NCBI GenBank assembly: GCA_016802295.1
Contig: JAESIW010000122.1
Coordinates: 186,001-250,000, forward strand
Origin: Brachionus rotundiformis
Taxonomy: Eukaryota > Rotifera > Eurotatoria > Ploima > Brachionidae
DNA: 64,000 bases
Reading direction: 5' to 3'
Part shown: positions 57,777-64,000 of the stretch, in pieces
Layout: every line of letters begins with the position of its first letter
Position numbering within the stretch: position 1 is the first letter of the stretch
The notes under the pieces: model-generated
Databases searched by the model: none
What the model saw: the letters and a program-made list of their open reading frames with translations, nothing else
What the model was told of the DNA's origin: nothing
Position numbers and translations under genes: made by a program

Positions 57777-58207
57777 TTTGTTATCTTGTTTTATTGTTTT
57801 TTAGAACAAACTTTTCGATCTGGTATTTATACTGCCTTTCTTATCTACTTGAATTACTGCCCAGGTTTACATAAAAAGCAATCAACTGATATTAGGGAAA
57901 AATCAACAACAATTTTTGTCAATTTAAGTTAAATAATAATCATTTTAATTTTGTTTTTGTTTTTAAAATATAATCAATTTAATTAAAAGATTCTAAGTAA
58001 AAGTAGTGATTAATTACCGAATTCCATTCAAATAGATAAAAGTCCTAGTTCCAGGAGACCAAACGTCATCATATTGAGCAACCTAAGTTGTTCTTATTTA
58101 TTTATTCTTGTTAATTAAAATTGATTATATACAAATTAATTGTGTATATAAATAATCTGTGTGAAGATAAAATTTAAAATCAAAACAGACAAGAAAAAAA
58201 ATCAAGA
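57777..58207. promoter_or_regulatory. Shared divergent promoter of the two Tyr/Gly-rich genes
   Basis: 431 bp between two divergent ATG codons of related mini-genes. Promoters of both must lie here. I see no clear TATA element beyond AT-rich runs. Confidence 0.4.
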
Positions 58208-58321
58208 ATGTCTTTCTATGACAATTACGCTTCTTATCCATACACTGATGTTTATGGCACTTATCCGTATGCTGCCTATGGAACCTATCAATACACTGGC
58301 GCCTATGGAACTTACATCTAG
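58208..58321 (+). CDS. Tyr/Gly/Ala-rich mini-protein 2 (37 aa)
   Basis: ATG at 58208 to TAG at 58319-58321. It starts MSFYDNYASYPYTDVYGTYP and repeats YG(T/A)Y units; 13 of 37 residues are Tyr. It is a divergent paralogue of the gene at 57636-57776. There is no signal peptide or cysteine. AT-rich 3' sequence with AATAAA at 58382-58387 follows. Confidence 0.65.
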   Translation: MSFYDNYASYPYTDVYGTYPYAAYGTYQYTGAYGTYI

Positions 58322-58504
58322 CCCATTCGCGTGTTCTAGTACAACTTATGGTCAGCCAAAACTATCTTTTTTTTCAATTAAAATAAATTCTTTTTTCTCA
58401 TTTTAATTTTCAAATAAAGTATCGGGATCTAATTTTTAACTTATTAATTCAATTTAAATTAATAATAACGTAGACTTATTATTTAATAATAATAATAGTA
58501 ATAA

Positions 58505-58690
58505 TATAAGTTACAACAAGGTAGACTTGCCAAGATGGGAAACAGTAGGATCCCATGTATGGTAACTGTGATATGTACTGTGTTTAGAGCACAGTCACTT
58601 CCCTAGCTCTGCCTTCATCACATTCCTGAAGATTGTTATTCGTTAGGTTACTACCGAGTCTCAGGACTTCATCTATGGTAGGTTTTTCCT
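58505..58690. ncRNA. Candidate structured non-coding RNA or repeat
   Basis: An isolated GC-richer segment without a long ORF. It can form ATGGGA...TCCCAT (from about 58533) and ACTGTG...CACAGT (from about 58578), both short perfect stems. It does not match U1, U2, U4, U5, U6, 5S or a tRNA that I can recognise. It could equally be a SINE fragment. Confidence 0.25.
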
Positions 58691-59562
58691 ATTTAATGAA
58701 AAAAAGATACAAAAGGTCACCAATTTTAATTAATTAATAAACAAAGCTTTTAAAAAATTTGTTTTAGTTTATAAAGTTATTCATTTTTTTATCTTTTTTT
58801 TGTTTAAACTAAGAACATTCGTTTTCTTCTTAATTTAATTAAACTTCTTCCATTACATTGCCTAATTTTTGCATCTAAATTTAATTAAAGTAAAAAAATA
58901 GAATTTCTCATTCAATTTGATTTAATTAAATTTGATGCCGAATTCCAATTATCTAAAATAGCAACCAGGTCCACAGAAAAATAGGGTTGAGTATAAATAA
59001 TCAATGCATTCGGCTACAGATGGACTAGTCGGGAAAAAAAAGTCAAGCTCGGCAAAGCTTGGCAACCAGCTCGGCTAAACTAGGCTAAAGGCCAATTTTA
59101 ATCTGTGTCAAAGCCGTGTGGAAACAGGAGGGCGCCCACAATACTCGACTAGCAACTATTTTAATTATTTTAATTTTATGAGAAAGGGCACCCAAATTGT
59201 AATAATTACAATATACAAGCCATGGAGAACATATATTAGTTTATGTATATGTGCTTTGTAGCTATTGTTGTACTTAAAGAGAAGCTCTCTATTTCTCCAA
59301 GCTCTTTATATTTTAATAATTTTTCATAAATTTGCATTCAACAAATCCAAAAAACTTGCGAGCAAATTTCAACTCATTTAAAACTCTCATTCTCATAAGC
59401 ATAAAAGAATGTAATAAATAAACTTTGAAAAAAAAAAAATTTTTTTTATTTTTATTTTTATTTTATTTTATTTTATTATATTTTATTTTTTGATTATATG
59501 AATAAAAATTTGATGCACAGAGTTTGGTAAAAGATTGTTGTTGTTGTTTAGATCGAGCCGAG
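58691..59562. other. Intergenic, 5' flank of DnaJ D
   Basis: A patch at about 59040-59150 is relatively GC-rich with repeated AGCTCGGC/AGCTTGGC units and may be promoter or a 5' UTR exon. An AG at 59551 ahead of the DnaJ ATG looks like a splice acceptor, suggesting an untranslated first exon or trans-splicing. Confidence 0.4.
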
Positions 59563-60443
59563 ATGAGCCCTAGATGCTACTATGAGATATTGGAGCTCAA
59601 GAAGACAGCGAGTGAGCCAGAGATAAAAAAGGCGTACAGGAAGCTGGCGCTCAAGTGGCACCCGGACAAGAACCCGGCCAACCAGCAGGAGGCCGAGCTC
59701 CGGTTCAAGGAGATCTCGGAGGCGTACGAAGTGCTGTCGGACAAGGGCAAGCGCGACATGTACGACAAGTACGGTCGCGAGGGCGTCGAGCGCGGCTCCC
59801 CGGCCGGCCAGTCGTCAAGGCGCTCGCAAAGACGCGACTTCGACTTTGACCCGTTTGGCTCGTTTGGATTGGGAGCGCGCGGCTTCACCTTCCGCTCTCC
59901 GCAGGAAATATTCGAGGAGTTCTTCGGCACCAGCAACATATTCGATCTGTTCGACGATGGCGCGCTGTTCGGCCACCACCGCGGCTTTCGCCGACAGGCA
60001 AACCGCGACATGCCCGGCCACCAGAGCAAGCGACACCGAACCACACATTCTGCCCGCGATCCGCACCATCATCTCCACGATCACCACCACCACCACCACC
60101 ATGCCCACCACCTGAATCCTCACTTTCCGTCAACCAGCTTAATGCAGTCCATATTCGGCTTTCCAGACTTCGGACACGGAATCATGTCCTTTTCGGGCTT
60201 TTCTCAGCCCGACTCCAGCATGGTCAAGAGCACGTCCAAGTCCACCCGTGTTGTTAATGGAAAAAAATTCGTAACAACCAAGTAAAGACCAAAAGAAAGA
60301 GCTTTTTTTGTTTTAATTTTTTTATTTTTTGCTCAAGAATTGTGGAAAATGGCGTGGAAACTGTGATCACAGAAGAAGATGGTGTAATTAAGTCACGAAC
60401 TGTCAATGGTATACCTCAATCAATAGAGTACCGAACCAAATAA
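59563..60443 (+). CDS. dnajb6-like: DNAJB6-like J-domain co-chaperone D
   Basis: Two exons, 59563-60281 and 60338-60443, phase 2, 274 residues. The J domain (about 4-70) has HPD in KWHPDKN and DKYGREG. A Gly/Phe-rich region carries SPQEIFEEFFGTSNIFDLF, then comes a His-rich stretch (about 165-190, many consecutive His), a Ser-rich segment, and VVNGKKFVTTK / IVENGVETVITEEDGVIKSR. It is closest to copy A: the last intron sits at the same codon with the same phase, but copy A's two earlier introns are absent. Exon 1 is much richer in GC and uses G/C-ending codons, unlike copies B and C, pointing to high expression. An in-frame TTG-initiated extension upstream is not used; the ATG lies directly before the J domain. 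His-rich tracts may bind metal (inference). Confidence 0.9.
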
Positions 60444-63400
60444 ACAGATCGCCACCTACGAGATGACAGTCAGGGTTGATTTTTAATTTAAGAAACAAAT
60501 GAGAGAAAGAATTTTTTATTTTTTGGTACCGAGAATAATGTAAATTATGTAGTTAAAAATCAACCAGACTTGGTGCTGCTGGTTCTAATTTTATTAGATT
60601 AGTTTCTTGATGAATCAAATCGGTTTTGTTTATTCTAAATATAATTTTGCTTATGTTTAATTTTGATCATGGGCTGGACAATATTAAATTAATTCTTGAC
60701 TATCAGTCTCTTTATCTATAAGATCTGTTTTTAAATAAATTTTTAGATTTTTAGAAAAAAATTTTTTATTTATTTTTTTTGCTTTTGTAGAGATGTATGT
60801 GGTGAAAAAGTGGCCTTCGAAGCCGACCGCTTGACCATGTTTATAATCATTAAATTAAATTTTTATGCTGACCAAAAATTGGAACAGTTTTGGTTTTAAG
60901 ATAATTTTACAAATTAAAAATAAATTGTTTATAAATTATTTAAAAAAGTAAAACATTGAAATATTTAAATTAAATTTTTTGAATTTTTTTACAAAATATG
61001 AGAAAATTAAATTGATATTATTAAAAATTGAATGCTTAAATCAGGAGAATTATGAAAGTATAGTGTTTTATAAGCAAAAGATAGCATTCTATCGAGTATT
61101 CAATGTTGGAAGGCATATAATATATAAAAACATTAAAGTTATTCACATCAAATTTGAACCTAAACAATTTAAATAATGTCAAATAATAACTCTTGGCCAA
61201 TTTGATTATTGCCTCTTTTTGAGAAATAGCATAATAGAGAGTCGTAGATGGGATCCTAAATTTTTATACTAACCAAAAAATTGGACCAGTTTTTGTTTTA
61301 AGATAATTTTACAAGTTAAAAAAAAATCAAAAATCAAATTAATTAATATATTAAATAAATTAAGATATTAAATGCTTGAACATATAAACAATACTTTTTA
61401 TGTCACTATAGATAACTTTATTGAGACCAAAATCCCAAATCACGCCAATTTATATACCTATTAATGGAGCTAGAAAGTATGCTTTAGTGAAAGACTACAT
61501 GGATTGGGACTTAAATGTCAAAATCAGCAAAGATTAGTGCTGGGTGATTTTTAAAAAGTTGAGACCAGTCATCGCCACAATTTAAGAAGGCATATCATTA
61601 TCTTTATCTTTAGAGAGAAAACAAAAATTTCAAGACTTAATAATAATATAATTGACAAGAACATGGAATCGACTTCCAAGAACCAAATTCTACACGTTTT
61701 ATCATCTTTCAGTTCAAGTACAGTGATGTCCAGCCTTTTAATCTTGATTCATTGACTCTAAGTTCAAACTAATTCCTCTTCTTTAGTCCAAGAGCTGTGG
61801 TAAATATGGTAAAAAGTAATTGGCATGTTCTCAAAGCTGGCTAAGTTGTCTAGTTTTTATGTCTATGAACAGCAGCTGATCAAGTTCTTTTACCAATTTT
61901 GATCCTAAAATGACAGAATCTCAAAAGCCATTTAATTAATAAATATGTTTTGGATATGCTAATTATAGTTAAGGAAATATTAATTATTAGTTGAAGAAGA
62001 TTGGTGCTGGATTTGGTTTAAAAGCTTGATTTAAGAATTTAACAAAGCTATTTTGATAAGATTATTGCAAAAACTTCTGTTCTAAACTTTGCCACTCATA
62101 ACTCTGATCTATAATCTTATATAGGTCTAACAGAGGAGATAAAAAACAGCTTAAGTATATCTCAATGTTAAATCTGTTAACAATATCTAATTCAAATTTT
62201 TTTCATTTCAATAATTTACAATGATATCTCCTAAATTTGGTTCTGAATCATCAAAAATTATCTACCATATCAAAAGAATAGAAATATGTTCTAAAAATTA
62301 AATGAACTTCTATAATGATAATTCTGGTTGTGGTATTTTTAAAGTTCTCATTATTTAATGGTTTGAATACTCGAATATTAATAAAATATATTTTTTTATT
62401 ATTTTTTTTTAATAGTTAAACATACCCTTACCAAATTGGTAAAGTTAATGAATGAACGATTTTATTAACTTTTGGGAAAAAAAGAAACAATTAGCAATTA
62501 TTTGTTCAGGAAAACAAATTGTTACGTTATACAAAAAGAAAAATTAAGCATCTCAATTAAATTGATTAGTTTATTAGAAAAAAATTAAATAAAATCTATA
62601 ATTTTGATTTTATCTATGAGAACTTAAAAAAATAATTTAAAACATTGGATTTATTTAATATTATACTATAAAGATAAAAAAGATACCTAAGCTCTATTAT
62701 TTTCAAATTACCTGAGTAATTGCGTAAATATCATGGATTCAAAAAGTAATTTAAATTAAAAAAAGGAACAAGAGTCCATACCAAATAATCTTTTTTAATA
62801 GCTTTATGATAAAATATTAATTAGTTTTTTTAATTAATTTTTATTAAATTAAAAATTGATTGCGCTTTTTTCGAACTAATTCAAAGTTTACAAATGAATT
62901 GATTTAAATTAAAACAAAATTATTCATAAATTACATTTTGAGTTTATAAAGCTAAAATAATAAGAAGTTATTTTTAATTTAAAATCAAGTCAATTAAGTC
63001 ATGTGAGATTTTTGTTAAATTTGCTCATTGTAAAATCATATTGTTTAAATTTAAATATGTTTTAATTTAAAAAGAAATAGACAAAGTGTTTTATCATAAT
63101 GATAAAAATTTTTAAGTACAATTTATCATAAATAAACAAACGTTGCGTTGTTGCAGAATTATGCTTGATTACAAAAAATCAATAGGTTTATTCAAAGATG
63201 TTTGTCAATCTTATAAAAGATAGTTCTCTTAACAACTGCAAAATTCTTATTCATCTAGAAAAACTTAATTTTTAAAATAAAATTCAAAATTTATAAAATG
63301 TTGTAATTAATTAAAATTCTTAAAATACAAAATATGTACTTGGTATTTAAAGCTAGCTTTATTTTAGTCTTAAAATCGAATGATTCTAGTTTCTCTTATC

Positions 63401-63794
63401 GAGTATAATTTTATATATATATACAAAGATAAGCTTTTATTTCTCGTGATTCAAGTTAAGATATACCAGTGGGATGATTTTTAATGAATTAGAATATTTT
63501 TTTGATTTTTTCTTCAAACAAAATACAGATCAGTGTTGACCATCAATAGTTTTAATTTGGCTCTGATAAAAAATTATTTATGATAATTTAAAAAAAAAAA
63601 ACTTAATTTATTTTGTTTGATTTTTTCTATTTTATCACTTCAATTTAAAATCAAATTTATCTTGAATTTTCTTAAATTTTATTAGACAAAAACAAAATTA
63701 TTTAAGCGTTAAAAGTTACCTCCAGTGATTTAGTTTGCTAAAAGATAAGATAATGAAATTTTTATTTTAAAATTTTTAAAAATAAACTCAGCAA
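60444..63794. other. Long intergenic region
   Basis: AT-rich. A frame after the AG at about 61408 reads ITLLRPKSQITPIYIPINGA and ends at a stop near 61536; it looks like a terminal coding exon without a visible partner. An imperfect 60-bp direct repeat is listed separately. Nothing else is supported. Confidence 0.4.
60862..61321. repeat. Imperfect 60-bp direct repeat pair
   Basis: 60862-60922 and 61261-61321 share TTTTTATRCTRACCAAAAA, then TTGGAMCAGTTTTKGTTTTA, then AGATAATTTTACAARTTAAA, about 400 bp apart. The origin is a duplicated non-coding block. Confidence 0.7.
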
Positions 63795-64000
63795 ATGGCT
63801 TCAATAAATTTTAACAATAATCTTATAATCACGTCAATAAACAACAATTACAAATTCGCCTTTTTCGGCCTTTTATTGATAATCTACTTTGCATGGATGG
63901 ACATAGCGTTGTTTATCAACTTACAAAGATGGACCATACCAAGCACCAATAATAACCAAACAGTAAAATATACATACTCGGAAACATTTTCCATATTTAA
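63795..64000 (+). CDS. Partial membrane-protein gene, cut by window end
   Basis: ATG at 63795 begins a frame open to the window edge. After about 20 Asn-rich polar residues comes one TM helix (about 22-40, FAFFGLLLIIYFAWMDIALF), suggesting a type II or signal-anchor protein such as a Golgi enzyme. A GTAAAA donor follows Thr about 55 residues in, so the rest may be intron. Product not identifiable from this part. Confidence 0.55.
   Translation, partial: MASINFNNNLIITSINNNYKFAFFGLLLIIYFAWMDIALFINLQRWTIPSTNNNQTVKYTYSETFSIF

Noticed and set aside
58505..58690. Spliced-leader RNA or spliceosomal snRNA
   Set aside because: No match to U1, U2, U4, U5 or U6 signatures, and only a weak resemblance to known spliced leaders; kept only as an unassigned candidate.
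1..64000. CRISPR arrays, bacterial operons, prophage or tRNA genes
   Set aside because: No regularly spaced short repeats or tRNA B-box motifs were found by eye, and gene structure is clearly eukaryotic.

Overview
The window is nuclear DNA from an invertebrate animal. It is very AT-rich, with GT-AG introns mostly 30-900 bp, metazoan-only families (Dispatched, RBPMS/couch potato RNA-binding protein, Atonal-type bHLH, PAR-type bZIP) and AATAAA-type polyadenylation signals. The combination of compact genes, tiny introns, a family-92 glycosyltransferase and strong AT bias fits a small-genome spiralian such as a monogonont rotifer. That assignment is inference and I could not test it. Almost all genes below were assembled by hand by matching splice donors and acceptors and checking phase; exon coordinates are in each entry.

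Layout. 0.8-4.9 kb: a four-exon Dispatched homologue (+). 5.8-6.5 kb: a GC-richer dispersed repeat with a second, inverted copy at 47 kb. 7.1-12.0 kb: one three-exon type I membrane protein with LamG-like folds and a Thr/Ala mucin-like tract (-). 13.7-16.6 kb: a secreted kinase-like protein and a TPR protein (+). 16.9-17.1 kb: a CACTA/Chapaev-like MITE. 18.6-21.5 kb: Atonal-like bHLH, GT92 glycosyltransferase and a small two-exon gene. 22.7-26.1 kb: three DNAJB6-like co-chaperone genes, a fourth lying at 59.6 kb. 26.5-29.9 kb: OS-9 ER-degradation lectin and a CD39-type nucleotidase (-). 32.7-33.1 kb: a 164-bp tandem repeat. 33.7-35.5 kb: RBPMS/couch potato with two candidate first exons. 36.4-36.9 kb: decayed Tc1/mariner transposase. 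37.4-39.6 kb: a divergent GPCR followed by three tiny secreted-protein genes. 39.9-44.8 kb: a 15-exon coiled-coil protein and a small two-exon protein (-). 48.8-50.2 kb: PAR bZIP factor (-). 50.2-63.8 kb: mostly non-coding, with a TA-flanked inverted-repeat element around an assembly gap, a divergent pair of Tyr/Gly-rich mini-proteins and the fourth DnaJ gene. 63.8-64.0 kb: start of a membrane-protein gene cut by the window edge.

How the genes relate. There is no operon-like functional grouping. The strongest local theme is ER and proteostasis: four J-domain co-chaperones, OS-9 (recognition of misfolded glycoproteins) and a secreted NTPDase lie close together, but linkage alone does not prove shared function. 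The most unusual points are a DnaJ gene whose first intron is a long open reading frame with its own polyadenylation signals, a 15-exon coiled-coil gene in which every intron is phase 0 and one exon is 15 nt, an OS-9 intron of only about 31 bp, a Dispatched protein with Asn in its transmembrane Asp pair, and a soluble version of a normally membrane-anchored nucleotidase.
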